NCBI GenBank assembly: GCA_023415335.1
Contig: JAEZLD010000083.1
Location: 1-42,080, forward strand
Origin: Bacillota bacterium
GTDB lineage: Bacteria > Bacillota > Clostridia > Clostridiales > Caloramatoraceae
Direction of reading: 5' to 3'
DNA: 42,080 nt
The notes under the pieces are model-generated. The model made no database searches, was not told the origin of the DNA, and was given only the letters and a program-made list of their open reading frames with translations. Below, piece after piece: positions 7,618 through 15,479 of the stretch. Each line of letters begins with the position of its first letter. Position 1 is the first letter of the stretch. The translations under genes were made by a program, and so were the position numbers.

Positions 7618-8256
7618 CTACTTTACACATACCAGGTCCTTTAAGTCCTCATATTTACTGTCACCTATTCCTTTTACATCCTTCAGCTGTTCAATACTTG
7701 TAAACCTGCCATGCTCCTCCCTATAGGCAATAATCCTTGCAGCCATGGCAGGTCCTATGCCTGGGAGTTTGTCAAGCTCCTCGGCACCTGCAGTATTTAT
7801 GTTTATAAGTCCGTTTGCTTTATTGGGAGAGGCAATTCCACCTCCTGGAGCAGATGTAATGACAGAAGTCTCCTCTCCCTTGGAGGGAACTCTCACGTAC
7901 TGTTCATCCTGAAGCCTCTCTGCAAGGTTTATAGTTGATAAATCGGCATCAATAGTCGCACCTCCGGCCATATCAATAAGTGCATTTACTCTGTCCCCTT
8001 CAAGAAGTGTATACACCCCAGGCTTACTCACAGCGCCGCAAATATATGCCCTGATCTCAGCTGTTTTCTCCTCCTGTGGAGATGGAGTTGCCTCAGCCGA
8101 GGGTGTAGCTGAAGTATTAACCTTTATTTCCTTTTTATCCTTATTTGAGAAATACATATATGAAACCAGCAGAAGTATAATGGCTCCAAAAACATATAGC
8201 CCCGTTTTCTCTCTCTTTGTCAAATTCATAAAATCACCCATATAGATTTTAGTCAT
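7618..8256 (-). CDS. comEA: ComEA-like competence/helix-hairpin-helix DNA-binding protein
   Basis: A membrane-anchored DNA receptor of the natural transformation apparatus. The 212-aa product has one N-terminal transmembrane segment (about residues 17-36, GLYVFGAIILLLVSYMYF), a Pro/Glu-rich linker, an SLBB-type domain (about 65-125, ICGAVSKPGVYTLLEGDRV) and a C-terminal HhH module (about 148-212) with ININTAGAEELDKLPGIGP and LKDVKGIGDSKYEDL. Two starts are possible: ATG 8256 (GGAAGG, short spacing) and ATG 8229 (GGGTGAT, giving MNLTKREK). The comEC-like gene is not next to it but 7 kb downstream. Similar SLBB-HhH proteins also occur in non-competent Clostridia. Confidence 0.9.
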   Translation of the reverse strand: MTKIYMGDFMNLTKREKTGLYVFGAIILLLVSYMYFSNKDKKEIKVNTSATPSAEATPSPQEEKTAEIRAYICGAVSKPGVYTLLEGDRVNALIDMAGGATIDADLSTINLAERLQDEQYVRVPSKGEETSVITSAPGGGIASPNKANGLININTAGAEELDKLPGIGPAMAARIIAYREEHGRFTSIEQLKDVKGIGDSKYEDLKDLVCVK

Positions 8257-8331
8257 AAACCTTCCTATCTATACTACATAATTCATAATTATAAATTTTT
8301 GTTATAATCAAATAAGTTATTTATCTGGCTC

Positions 8332-8571
8332 TCATTTCATACCATTCATAGACTTAATAATGTAAACCACTACACCTCAGCATATAACCTGACACTTATT
8401 ACAAGGGAGGCTATGAAAAACCCTGTATTCTGTAAAATCATAGCCGTAAGGTCATGCCAGATTTCTTCTACCAATCGGCAGCCTAAGCTAAGATACCTGA
8501 ACAATCTAAACAAACTGCTCTTCTAGGAAAGGTATTACTATGAAAGCGTGGATGGGGTTAAAACAGGCTAC
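8332..8571 (+). pseudogene. relic of a DacF-type D-Ala-D-Ala carboxypeptidase
   Basis: On the plus strand, frame starting at 8341, the translation reads LNNVNHYTSAYNLTLI, then REAMKNPVF, then RYLNNLNKLLF, an in-frame TAG (8524-8526), then RYYYESVDGVKTGY. These blocks match, in order, the region of DacF-type S11 peptidases between the SxN motif and the KTG motif. The gene lacks its N-terminus, the catalytic SxxK and everything after KTG, and has a premature stop, so it cannot make an active enzyme. It is not a copy of the dacF at 1687-2865, whose corresponding region differs clearly. It occupies most of the otherwise gene-free 380-base gap between comEA and the YoaK-like gene, and is one of very few plus-strand features here. 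Confidence 0.8.
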
Positions 8572-8608
8572 AAAAAAAGGCAGGCTCTCTTAATATCTGA
8601 GAACCTGC
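8572..8608 (-). terminator. terminator after the YoaK-like gene
   Basis: Minus strand: GCAGGTTCTC - 9-base loop - GAGAGCCTGC (one G-U pair), followed by C and seven T. It starts 28 bases after the stop codon. Confidence 0.88.
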
Positions 8609-8636
8609 ATTTTAATTTAACCCTTTTTACTCTTTA

Positions 8637-9389
8637 TCAGCAATTTTCATACTTTATAAACGTAATTAAAAGTGCCGGAATTGCATACACGAATCCAAAA
8701 AGACAGGCTTGTACTCCAAAGCCTTTTACCAGGAAGTAACTAACAGCAACATTAATATTAAACCAGAAAAGTGTGTTCATGAAAAACATTGCCATTTTAA
8801 GCTGCTCCCTGTCCCTGCTGAGAACATACTCACCTAAGGACAGTACAGTCTGACGGAAATTGTTCGTTGAAAATATGGTTGAGCTGTTATATCCCCTGGT
8901 CCCATGGAATATACTCCACTGAGTTGAAAACATGAAAAACATAGGAAGTATTCCTACAACACCGTTTATGTTGTCTGGCATTGCAGCAAGAACAAGAAAG
9001 CCTGCCATATCCACTACTATACTATAGCGCTGCATATTGATACTTGTTTTTTTCGAAAGAACAAGGGCTCCCTCTATTCCTGCTAAATATAGTAAAAGTC
9101 CGATTACTCTGGTCAGTAGCTCCGCTCTGTTCCTTCCTAATATCCCCAGCACTATTTCAATTATATTTAAAGTCTGGGCAGACCCCAGATTTCCTCTGCA
9201 GACTACAGCATAGCCGCCTATAAGTCCTCCTATGGAGCACATTAAACTGTGCAGAATTACATCCTTATTTTCCTTCATACAAAGTAGTGTTTTTGTGTTT
9301 CTATGTACATTCACTGATAGTTCATTAAGAGGCCTGCTATTGATATATATGGCTTCCCGTGATTCATTGGGTACGTGTTTATTAGGCAC
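8637..9389 (-). CDS. YoaK/DUF1275 family membrane protein
   Basis: A 250-aa protein with about six transmembrane helices. The layout matches DUF1275 (YoaK) proteins: IGGLIGGYAVVCRGNLGSAQTLN near residue 52, where the family has a G-x-x-D-A-Y..F-A-N/S-A-Q-T-G-N motif, and MFSTQWSIFHGTRGYNSSTIFSTNNFRQT near 155. The function of the family is unknown. About 40 polar residues precede the first helix. The chosen start is GTG 9389 with AGAGG 9 bases upstream; ATG at codon 38 is an alternative but lacks a ribosome-binding site. It has its own promoter (9486-9514) and terminator, so it is probably monocistronic. Confidence 0.82.
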   Translation of the reverse strand: MPNKHVPNESREAIYINSRPLNELSVNVHRNTKTLLCMKENKDVILHSLMCSIGGLIGGYAVVCRGNLGSAQTLNIIEIVLGILGRNRAELLTRVIGLLLYLAGIEGALVLSKKTSINMQRYSIVVDMAGFLVLAAMPDNINGVVGILPMFFMFSTQWSIFHGTRGYNSSTIFSTNNFRQTVLSLGEYVLSRDREQLKMAMFFMNTLFWFNINVAVSYFLVKGFGVQACLFGFVYAIPALLITFIKYENC

Positions 9390-9485
9390 TTGTTGATACC
9401 TCTTTTTCGTGCTATTTTTATATTTAGTAAAATATGCTTAAAAGAGCCAACACTCATATTAATACTTAAACATCCAGCAATCCAT

Positions 9486-9514
9486 GTTATAACATACTTT
9501 ACATAATAATTCAA
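9486..9514 (-). promoter_or_regulatory. predicted promoter of the YoaK-like gene
   Basis: TTGAAT, 17-base spacer, TATAAC with an extended TG (minus strand). It leaves a leader of about 90 bases. The rest of 9390-9603 holds only this leader and the methyltransferase terminator. Confidence 0.5.
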
Positions 9515-9578
9515 TTAAAATTTTATAACAATTCTTAACAGCACCCTGTAGGGCCAGTATTAAAAGCATAAAAACATA

Positions 9579-9598
9579 GGCTCTCATAAATGAGAGCC
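9579..9598 (-). terminator. terminator after the methyltransferase gene
   Basis: GGCTCTCA-TTTA-TGAGAGCC on the minus strand, perfect 8-bp stem, followed by TATGTTTTTATG, 5 bases behind the stop codon. Confidence 0.82.
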
Positions 9599-9603
9599 AG
9601 TAA

Positions 9604-10374
9604 TTATTTTTCCTGCTTTTCAGCTACTATGGTGAACTCCCCAGGAAGCTTTTTATCCTCCCAGTGTGGATGCTCATTGAATTCCTTTAATGTAAATCCA
9701 GCACCTATAACAGCATTAATTACTTCACTTAAGGTATAGAACCTTAATGAACAGCTTGGGAAGTCCTTCTGCTCCTTCTCTGTAAAGAATCCCTTATAGG
9801 CCACATCGTCCTCGTGAACTAAGGTTTCAAAGTAATCCCCCTGTGTTATATCTCCCTTTGTCAAAGCAGTAGGGCCTGTCCTAAGTACCTTCCTAAATGG
9901 ATGGAAATCACTTAGAATCAGCTCCCCACCAGACTTTAAAATGCCATAGAGTACATAGAAGAAACGGTTTATATCATGGAAATAATGAAGTATCCCCCCC
10001 TCTGCATAAGCTATATCAAAACAATTATCATACCCCAAATCCAAAGCCTTGCAGAAATCACACACCTCATATCCAATACTTACACTGGCGCATTCTGAAA
10101 GCTCCATGGCATATCTTTTGTTTTCCTCCGATATATCAAATACAGTGACCTCAGCACCAAGCAAAGCCAAAGGCACCGCAATCCTTCCATTAGAACCACA
10201 AGGGTTGGCTATTTTAAGCCCTTCCACATTTGAAAAATACCTTTGATGATAACGGAGCCTTGCCTTTGGGTCCTTCTTTATCTTCTCTGATAGCTCCTCT
10301 GGTGTACCGCGTCTTGTCCAGAACTCATAAACCCTGTACTCCCATGCCTTCTTGTTTATATCAATTGCATCCAG
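9604..10374 (-). CDS. class I SAM-dependent methyltransferase with non-AUG start
   Basis: A Rossmann-fold methyltransferase of about 256 aa. The SAM-binding region is ANPCGSNGRIAVPLALLGAEVTVFDIS and motif IV is FDIAYAEGGILHYFHD. The substrate is unknown. GTG at 10227 would begin translation directly before motif I. The frame is open for 49 more codons upstream and clearly coding: AIDINKKAWEYRVYEFW and YHQRYFSN resemble the N-terminal helices of these enzymes. There is no ATG, GTG or TTG in that extension. AAGAAGGTGA, nearly a perfect Shine-Dalgarno, sits 4 bases before CTG 10374 (or 1 base before ATT 10377). CTG is therefore proposed as start; a sequencing error or decayed start is the alternative. 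It lies 34 bases behind the PNPOx-like gene with no terminator between. Confidence 0.8.
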   Translation of the reverse strand: MDAIDINKKAWEYRVYEFWTRRGTPEELSEKIKKDPKARLRYHQRYFSNVEGLKIANPCGSNGRIAVPLALLGAEVTVFDISEENKRYAMELSECASVSIGYEVCDFCKALDLGYDNCFDIAYAEGGILHYFHDINRFFYVLYGILKSGGELILSDFHPFRKVLRTGPTALTKGDITQGDYFETLVHEDDVAYKGFFTEKEQKDFPSCSLRFYTLSEVINAVIGAGFTLKEFNEHPHWEDKKLPGEFTIVAEKQEK

Positions 10375-10408
10375 AATATCACCTTCTTAATGAAATGCTC
10401 ATGCCCTA

Positions 10409-10801
10409 TTAGAATCTTACAACCTCCATATCATGAGTAAAGGAATAAAAGGTTGCTGTGGCATCCTTGAAATATAATACCTGTGTGTTTCCATCGTCTG
10501 CAGCATACATCCTCTTCAAAGAAGGATAGGCATCCAGCATGGACTCTCTTGCCTCTAACCTGTCATCCTCAACCAATGTGCCAGCAACTCTAAGCCACTC
10601 TCCATCCTTGAAGGCACATATTTCAGCCTTTGGATTTACAGCAAGCTGTTTGGACACGTTTTTTACTTTGCCTGTCTGTATATACAGCCTTCCCTCAAAT
10701 ATATGCACCGTACCAAAGGGTCTTACCCTTGGCTGGTCACCTTCTACTGTTGCAAGATAATAAGTCTCTGCTTCCTTCAAGAACCTAACTACTCTTTCCA
10801 T
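10409..10801 (-). CDS. pyridoxamine 5'-phosphate oxidase family protein
   Basis: A 130-aa split-barrel flavin-binding protein. The sequence FLKEAETYYLATVEGDQPRV near the N-terminus and QTGKVKNVSKQLAVNPKAEIC in the middle are typical of the small PNPOx-like/general stress protein 26 group, which binds FMN or F420-type cofactors and is often only annotated as oxidoreductase. The start at ATG 10801 is preceded by AAAGGAG at 10-base spacing; an upstream in-frame ATG would place that motif inside the gene. It is followed closely by the methyltransferase, with which it probably forms a two-gene unit. The actual substrate is unknown. Confidence 0.85.
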   Translation of the reverse strand: MERVVRFLKEAETYYLATVEGDQPRVRPFGTVHIFEGRLYIQTGKVKNVSKQLAVNPKAEICAFKDGEWLRVAGTLVEDDRLEARESMLDAYPSLKRMYAADDGNTQVLYFKDATATFYSFTHDMEVVRF

Positions 10802-10827
10802 GCTTTTATAACTCCTTTCTAATTTTA

Positions 10828-10862
10828 AACCCAGACATAGCCTCATACACCATGTCTGGGTT
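10828..10862 (-). terminator. probable terminator after ridA
   Basis: AACCCAGACAT and its perfect complement, an 11-bp stem with a 13-base loop. The minus-strand tail TTTAAAATTAG is only weakly T-rich. It separates ridA from the PNPOx-like gene. Confidence 0.65.
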
Positions 10863-10894
10863 ATACATCATTTACTATACTTCTTATCCTTTAC

Positions 10895-11281
10895 CTATTC
10901 TGGTATTACTGCTATTGCCTCTATTTCAACTAGGCAATCCTTTGGCAGCTTTGCTACCTGCACAGCTGACCTAGCTGGCATCTTGTCTGTGAAGTAGGTA
11001 GCATATACTTCGTTTACTGCTGCGAAGTCTCCCATATCCTTAAGGAATACAGTAGTCTTTACTACGTCCTTCATTTCAGCTCCTGCTTCCTTAAGCACCG
11101 CCTTAACGTTCTCTAAGCTTTGAGCAGCAGCCTTTCTAATATCATCAACTACCAGCTCACCTGTAGCTGGATTTGCTGGAATCTGTCCCGAGGTAAATAC
11201 CATGCTGCCTACCTTTATTCCCTGTGAATATGGTCCTATTGCTGCCGGAGCATTCTTTGTACTTAATACATTTTTTTGCAT
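10895..11281 (-). CDS. ridA: RidA family 2-iminobutanoate/2-iminopropanoate deaminase
   Basis: Hydrolyses reactive enamine/imine intermediates released by PLP enzymes. The 128-aa length and motifs are canonical: APAAIGPYSQG near the N-terminus, FTSGQIP, and PARSAVQVAKLPKDCLVEIEAIA at the C-terminus. That last segment contains the substrate-binding Arg (of PARSAV) and the conserved Glu. A ribosome-binding site, GAGAGGAG, lies upstream of ATG 11281. It is flanked by rsfS upstream and a hairpin downstream. Confidence 0.95.
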   Translation of the reverse strand: MQKNVLSTKNAPAAIGPYSQGIKVGSMVFTSGQIPANPATGELVVDDIRKAAAQSLENVKAVLKEAGAEMKDVVKTTVFLKDMGDFAAVNEVYATYFTDKMPARSAVQVAKLPKDCLVEIEAIAVIPE

Positions 11282-11329
11282 TTGATTATCTCCTCTCCCA
11301 TTTATATATAGATTAATATATATTATGCT

Positions 11330-11671
11330 TTATATGCTTATAGCGGTAGCATCAGCCCACAGCCTCTCCAGGTCATAGAACTCCCTGTCCTCCTGATGGA
11401 ATATGTGGGCAATCACATTGCCATAGTCAAGCAGAATCCATCTGGCACTGTCATACCCCTCCCGGTGTATTGGCAGAAGCTGCTGCTTCCCCATTTTGTC
11501 CTCTATCTCCTCAGCAATGGCCTTAACCTGGATGGATGAGCCCCCACTGCAGATTACAAAATAATCTGTTATAGGCGATATATCCCTAACATCCAATATC
11601 CTGATATCCTTTGCCTTCTTGTTTGCCGCAGCTGAGCCAATGTCATAAGCTATGCCCGATGTGCCTCTCAA
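11330..11671 (-). CDS. rsfS: ribosomal silencing factor RsfS
   Basis: Binds ribosomal protein uL14 and blocks subunit joining when nutrients are scarce. The 113-aa product carries the Iojap/DUF143 fold, with KKAKDIRILDVRDISPITDYFVICSG and DSARWILLDYGNVIAHIF. The frame starts with TTG 11671, which has AGGAGG at 7 bases; no ATG is available nearby in a sensible position. It is the last member of the nadD-yqeK-LCP-rsfS cluster, an arrangement common in Firmicutes. Confidence 0.94.
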   Translation of the reverse strand: MRGTSGIAYDIGSAAANKKAKDIRILDVRDISPITDYFVICSGGSSIQVKAIAEEIEDKMGKQQLLPIHREGYDSARWILLDYGNVIAHIFHQEDREFYDLERLWADATAISI

Positions 11672-11792
11672 TCTATTACCTCCTATTATACTGTTCTTAT
11701 TATCACACCACCTGAGGGGTGGGCAGGTCGTCCAACCCTACAGAAATTCCTTCTTAATATAATTATATGTTTATAAGGCAGTTTATACATTG

Positions 11793-13022
11793 CTACTTCA
11801 CACTGTCACGTCCTAATATAATAACCACATTGCTGCCATTTTCTATTTTACCATTTTCAGTTACTGCTCCAAAGCCCAGGTCGTCAAGCACCGTTTGTCC
11901 ATAGCCTTTTGTACCATCTGTGTTTATCTGGGTTACAGACAGCTCTCCCGAGTAGTTATCTACCTTAACCACATTGTAGCCAAGGGCCTTAAGCTTATCC
12001 TTGTAGGATTTAGCAAGACCATTAACGCTGGTTGAATTAAGTATGGTAACGTTTACCTTTGACCTATCCACCTCTACTTTTTCCTCGTCCTTTATATTCT
12101 TATTACCCCGGAAATTACTCAGATACTCCTTGCTGTCTTCCTTATCCCAAAGATAGTAAGATATGCCTCCTATATATTCAGGAGTTCCAGCCAGGGTTTC
12201 ATTATGGATGTCCTCCTTAGCTATGCCCTTGACCTTAAAGAAGTATTTTACCATCTTCCATGGAGAAAGATTTGTTTCCACATATTTAGAAGCTGTATTT
12301 ACTATGTTAGGCAGCTTTAATATGGTTGATGGTGATTTTAGCTTATCTGCAATGGTTAGAAGGAATCCCTGTTGAGTCTGTATTCTCCCTAGATCCCCCA
12401 TGGCATAGCCTGTGCCATCGTTATTCTTTCGCCATCTTACGTATTTCTCTGCTAGCTCTCCATCCAGATGCACGTTTTCCCCTGCCTTGAAGTGTATACT
12501 TATGTCCTGTGCATCATAGTCCATATCATGTTCTATTGTTACATCCACTCCACCAATGGCATCTATGCATTCACGGAAGCCCTCATAGTCTATGCTCACA
12601 AAGTAGTTGATGTCCACATTTAACATATCCTCTATTGTGCTTATTGCAAGCTTTGGCCCTCCTATGGCATTTACTGCATTTATTTTCATGTACTTACCAT
12701 TTGCGTATATCCTTGTGTCCCTTGGTATAGAAAGCATATACACTTCCCTTGTCTGGGGTATATACCTTATAAGCATTATGGTATCTGAACGTTTTGGGGA
12801 ATTACCCGTGGCATCCTCAAGGTTTCCCGCATCCACCCCTAATACCAGAACATTTACAGGGTCATACATATAAACCTCTTTTGCGGGTATATCACTAGAG
12901 GCCATCCTAGAAAACACCTTGCTACAGAAAAGGTAAATTGCTAATCCTATTACTGCCAGTATAAGGAGTAATAGAATTAATGGCTTGAAGTTGCGTTTCC
13001 TCTTAATTTTCTTTTTTTTCAT
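11793..13022 (-). CDS. LytR-CpsA-Psr (LCP) family cell-wall glycopolymer ligase
   Basis: Transfers undecaprenyl-linked glycopolymers to peptidoglycan on the outer face of the membrane. The 409-aa product has a basic N-terminus, one transmembrane segment (about residues 14-33) and an LCP domain with NVLVLGVDAG, KRSDTIMLIRY and MLSIPRDTRI (substrate-binding Arg/Asp residues). The C-terminal LytR_C domain is about residues 315-405 (VNVTILNSTSVNGLAKSYKD). Its ATGA start overlaps the yqeK stop by 4 bases, so it is translationally coupled. LCP genes are often found between yqeK and rsfS in this class. Confidence 0.93.
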   Translation of the reverse strand: MKKKKIKRKRNFKPLILLLLILAVIGLAIYLFCSKVFSRMASSDIPAKEVYMYDPVNVLVLGVDAGNLEDATGNSPKRSDTIMLIRYIPQTREVYMLSIPRDTRIYANGKYMKINAVNAIGGPKLAISTIEDMLNVDINYFVSIDYEGFRECIDAIGGVDVTIEHDMDYDAQDISIHFKAGENVHLDGELAEKYVRWRKNNDGTGYAMGDLGRIQTQQGFLLTIADKLKSPSTILKLPNIVNTASKYVETNLSPWKMVKYFFKVKGIAKEDIHNETLAGTPEYIGGISYYLWDKEDSKEYLSNFRGNKNIKDEEKVEVDRSKVNVTILNSTSVNGLAKSYKDKLKALGYNVVKVDNYSGELSVTQINTDGTKGYGQTVLDDLGFGAVTENGKIENGSNVVIILGRDSVK

Positions 13023-13600
13023 TTCTTGTCTCCATTCTTAAGAAGAAGGCTGTTCCTAAACTCAACTGTCAGAGGATGTATAAGCTGTTTACGTGCAAGA
13101 ATATACTGCAGCGTACAGTCGCAGGCCATAACAATGGCCTCGTCAAGATCAGTCATGGCTTTTTCCCTTAACCTGCTAACCTCAGGGAAATCCCTTCCTT
13201 CCTCTATCATATCGGAAAGATATATTATTCTTTCAATTTTGCTTGCCCCTGATCTTCCAGTGGTATGGTAAGCTATTGCATTTAATATATCCTTGTCCTT
13301 TATGCCAAATCTATCTCTACATATTATTGCAGCAGCACGGCCATGCAGCAGCTGCGGTGCCCTTCCCTGTATGCTGTCTATTTTATAGGAATTACTGCTT
13401 ACCAGCTTTATAAGTTCCTCATCTGACATATTTTTTGCACAGTCATGGGCTATTGCTGCAATTCTGCACTTTTCCACATCTGCACCATATATACCAGCCA
13501 GCTTAACTGCCATATTTTCCACCCCTAGGGAGTGGCGCAGTCTTCTAGCATTAAGCATTTGTGTTACTTCCCTTCTTATCTTACCGTATCTTGGCGTCAT
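13019..13600 (-). CDS. yqeK: YqeK-type HD domain phosphohydrolase (Ap4A hydrolase)
   Basis: A symmetrical Ap4A hydrolase of the HD superfamily. The 193-aa protein has the metal ligands in RLRHSLGVENMAV, IAAIAHDCAKN (HD pair), LLHGRAAA and AIAYHTTG, and a later ligand in LSDMIEEGRDF. Its start overlaps the end of nadD by 20 bases and its end overlaps the LCP gene by 4. The adjacency of nadD and yqeK is very widely conserved and points to a role in nucleotide alarmone turnover. Confidence 0.94.
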   Translation of the reverse strand: MTPRYGKIRREVTQMLNARRLRHSLGVENMAVKLAGIYGADVEKCRIAAIAHDCAKNMSDEELIKLVSSNSYKIDSIQGRAPQLLHGRAAAIICRDRFGIKDKDILNAIAYHTTGRSGASKIERIIYLSDMIEEGRDFPEVSRLREKAMTDLDEAIVMACDCTLQYILARKQLIHPLTVEFRNSLLLKNGDKK

Positions 13601-14198
13601 CCATATACAGCCCCCTTGATTTAATATAATGTTCTACTGCATCAGGAACAAGATATTTTATGCTCCGTTCGTCCTGTATCCTATGACGTATATCTGTGGA
13701 TGATATCTGTATGTCAGGGATTGGTATATAATCTATGGTTCCACCATAGGTTCTTTGCCTATCTTCAATCCATTGCTTTATTTCAATGGCCTCGTTTCCC
13801 CTGTTCACCACTGCAAAACTTACAATGTTAAATATACCCTGTATATTTCTCCATGTATGGAGCTCCTTCAGGGTATCAAATCCAATTATAAAATGCATGT
13901 CTATATCATCAAACTGCTTTTTTAGAGCCACAAGTGTGTCGAATGAGTATGTTTTTCCCTCACGCTCCATCTCCATGCCGCTTATCTCAAAGCCAGGATT
14001 ATCCTGTATGGCAAGCCTTACCATTTCGTATCTGTCCTCTGCTGCAGCCAGGTTGCTCTGGGATTTATGTGGCGGATTTCCAGCCGGAATAAATATTACT
14101 TTATCAAGCTTCAGGGCATCTAAGGTCTCCTGTGCCGCAATCAGATGTCCCGTATGTATTGGGTTAAAGCTTCCTCCAAAAATTCCAATCTTCTGCAT
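13581..14198 (-). CDS. nadD: nicotinate-nucleotide adenylyltransferase
   Basis: Forms deamido-NAD from NaMN and ATP. The 205-aa product shows GIFGGSFNPIHTGHL (the H/T-x-G-H nucleotidyltransferase motif) and ISSTDIRHRI near residue 165. The frame is open from TTG 14204, but ATG 14198 with AAGGAAGGG at 6 bases is the better start. The first gene of the nadD-yqeK-LCP-rsfS cluster. The 248 bases upstream (14199-14446) hold no gene; only a short GGCATAA/TTATGCC palindrome at 14379-14393 stands out. Confidence 0.95.
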   Translation of the reverse strand: MQKIGIFGGSFNPIHTGHLIAAQETLDALKLDKVIFIPAGNPPHKSQSNLAAAEDRYEMVRLAIQDNPGFEISGMEMEREGKTYSFDTLVALKKQFDDIDMHFIIGFDTLKELHTWRNIQGIFNIVSFAVVNRGNEAIEIKQWIEDRQRTYGGTIDYIPIPDIQISSTDIRHRIQDERSIKYLVPDAVEHYIKSRGLYMDDAKIR

Positions 14199-14446
14199 CT
14201 GCAACCCTTCCTTTTCAGTCTAACATATATTATACCAATTAAGGTGGAATATTAAAAGATAAATATAGACTTATGAGCTTTCATGAGCTATCTGCACTTT
14301 TCTAATGCCCTCAAGCAAAATCATATTATACCTTTTGTATTTTATACAATTATAAACGATATTTTTAAGGATTCTTAAGGCATAAATTATGCCCTGCATA
14401 AATCCCACCATTATAAATATACTTTTATTATTTCATATGATTGATA

Positions 14447-14962
14447 TTACTTAATCAACTCATATGAGGGATGATAAAGCCCAGTGGGTTCGTAAAGATT
14501 TCTTCCTATATATGAAAATCCAAGCTTTGTTAGCATCCTTTCAGATGCCTTGTTTTCAGGGTGATGTCCTGCATATAGCTTATCTGCTTTTAAAGTTAAA
14601 AAACTGTAGTCTATGACAGCATTTGCCGCTTCAGATGCATACCCTGCTCCCCAGTATTTTTTCCTCAGATGGAATCCAAGCTCATAGGAATTTTCCTCAT
14701 ATTTAAAAGGACGTATACCACAGCAGCCGATAAGGTCGGATGTATCTATGGTAAAAATGGGCCAGTATTGAATATGATACTCCTTATCGTTCCTTATCTC
14801 AGTCATCAGTCTTTCTTTAATATCCTCCTTAGAAAAACATCCACTTGAACATATAAAGCGGGTAACCTCCGGATCTCCCCATAGAAGCTCTGCCAGATCC
14901 AAATCATTTTTGTTCCATTTTGAAAAGCCAATTCGCCTGGTTTTAATAAAATATTCTTTCAC
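14447..14962 (-). CDS. GNAT family N-acetyltransferase (RimJ/RimL type)
   Basis: Acetyl-CoA-dependent acyltransferase, 171 aa. RIGFSKWNKNDLDLAELLWGDPEVTRF at the N-terminus and LRKKYWGAGYASEAANAVIDY (the acetyl-CoA pyrophosphate loop) followed by HPENKASERMLTKLGF are typical of the RimJ/RimL-like group. The substrate is unknown. Start choice: AAGGAG lies 7 bases before GTG 14962; the TTG at 14980 would put that motif inside the gene. It stands alone between the yhbY terminator and the nadD region. Confidence 0.88.
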   Translation of the reverse strand: MKEYFIKTRRIGFSKWNKNDLDLAELLWGDPEVTRFICSSGCFSKEDIKERLMTEIRNDKEYHIQYWPIFTIDTSDLIGCCGIRPFKYEENSYELGFHLRKKYWGAGYASEAANAVIDYSFLTLKADKLYAGHHPENKASERMLTKLGFSYIGRNLYEPTGLYHPSYELIK

Positions 14963-15087
14963 GTTATAACTCCTTACCAATCAATATATGAACATCAGAA
15001 TTATAACATCCCTATTCAGCCATGTAAAGGTTGGAAAACCCCATGTTCTATTGCACGGTCCTATCCACAGGTTGGTACAGCAAAACA

Positions 15088-15134
15088 AGAAGCTATTACA
15101 TAATGATTTTTCGCTCATTAATGCAACAGCTTCT
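15088..15134 (-). terminator. terminator after yhbY
   Basis: A long imperfect stem, AGAAGCTGTTGCAT.AATGA paired with TCATTATGTAATAGCTTCT (two G-U pairs, one bulge), ends in TGTTTTG on the minus strand. Confidence 0.75.
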
Positions 15135-15174
15135 AATAAAAAAAATTATTATCTATTACGCTACTGGGGAAATT

Positions 15175-15468
15175 TTATCTTGGCAGCTCTATCTGTGGCT
15201 TATCCTTGGATTTCCTGTACATTACGAACCGGTTTCCAATCACCTGTACCGGCTCGCTTCCTGTAGATTCACAGAGGCTGTCACAGGCTTCCCTTGGGTC
15301 TAAGGTGCTGTTTCTGAGTATGGTCAGCTTTATAAGCTCCCTTGCCTCAAGCACCTCGTTTACCTGCTTTATAACATTATCTGTTATACCGTCCTTCCCA
15401 AGCTGTATTACTGGGGAAATAGTGTTTGCCAATCCTCTAAGATAGCTTCTCTGTTTTCCGTTTAGCAT
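15175..15468 (-). CDS. yhbY: YhbY family RNA-binding (CRM domain) protein
   Basis: A 97-aa single CRM-domain protein associated with ribosome assembly. LNGKQRSYLRGLANTISPVI and LGKDGITDNVIKQVNEVLEARELIK carry the conserved core, with a GNRFVMYRKSK strand at the C-terminus replacing the family's G-x-x-x-V-L-Y-R. AAGGTGAATGG precedes ATG 15468. It lies 11 bases after obgE and is followed by a terminator, so it ends the spo0B-like/obgE/yhbY unit. Confidence 0.93.
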   Translation of the reverse strand: MLNGKQRSYLRGLANTISPVIQLGKDGITDNVIKQVNEVLEARELIKLTILRNSTLDPREACDSLCESTGSEPVQVIGNRFVMYRKSKDKPQIELPR

Positions 15469-15479
15469 CCATTCACCTT

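Noticed and set aside
6980..7726. Long plus-strand frame (248 codons) opposite selD
   Set aside because: It lies antisense to a strongly conserved gene, has no ribosome-binding site and reads as low-complexity Ser/Pro/Ile-rich sequence typical of a shadow frame.
9311..9514. Minus-strand frame of 67 codons upstream of the YoaK-like gene
   Set aside because: It overlaps the promoter and start of that gene in another frame and lacks a ribosome-binding site; better explained as leader.
14379..14393. GGCATAA/TTATGCC palindrome considered as a terminator behind the acetyltransferase
   Set aside because: Short AT-rich stem without a T-run; not enough for a terminator call.
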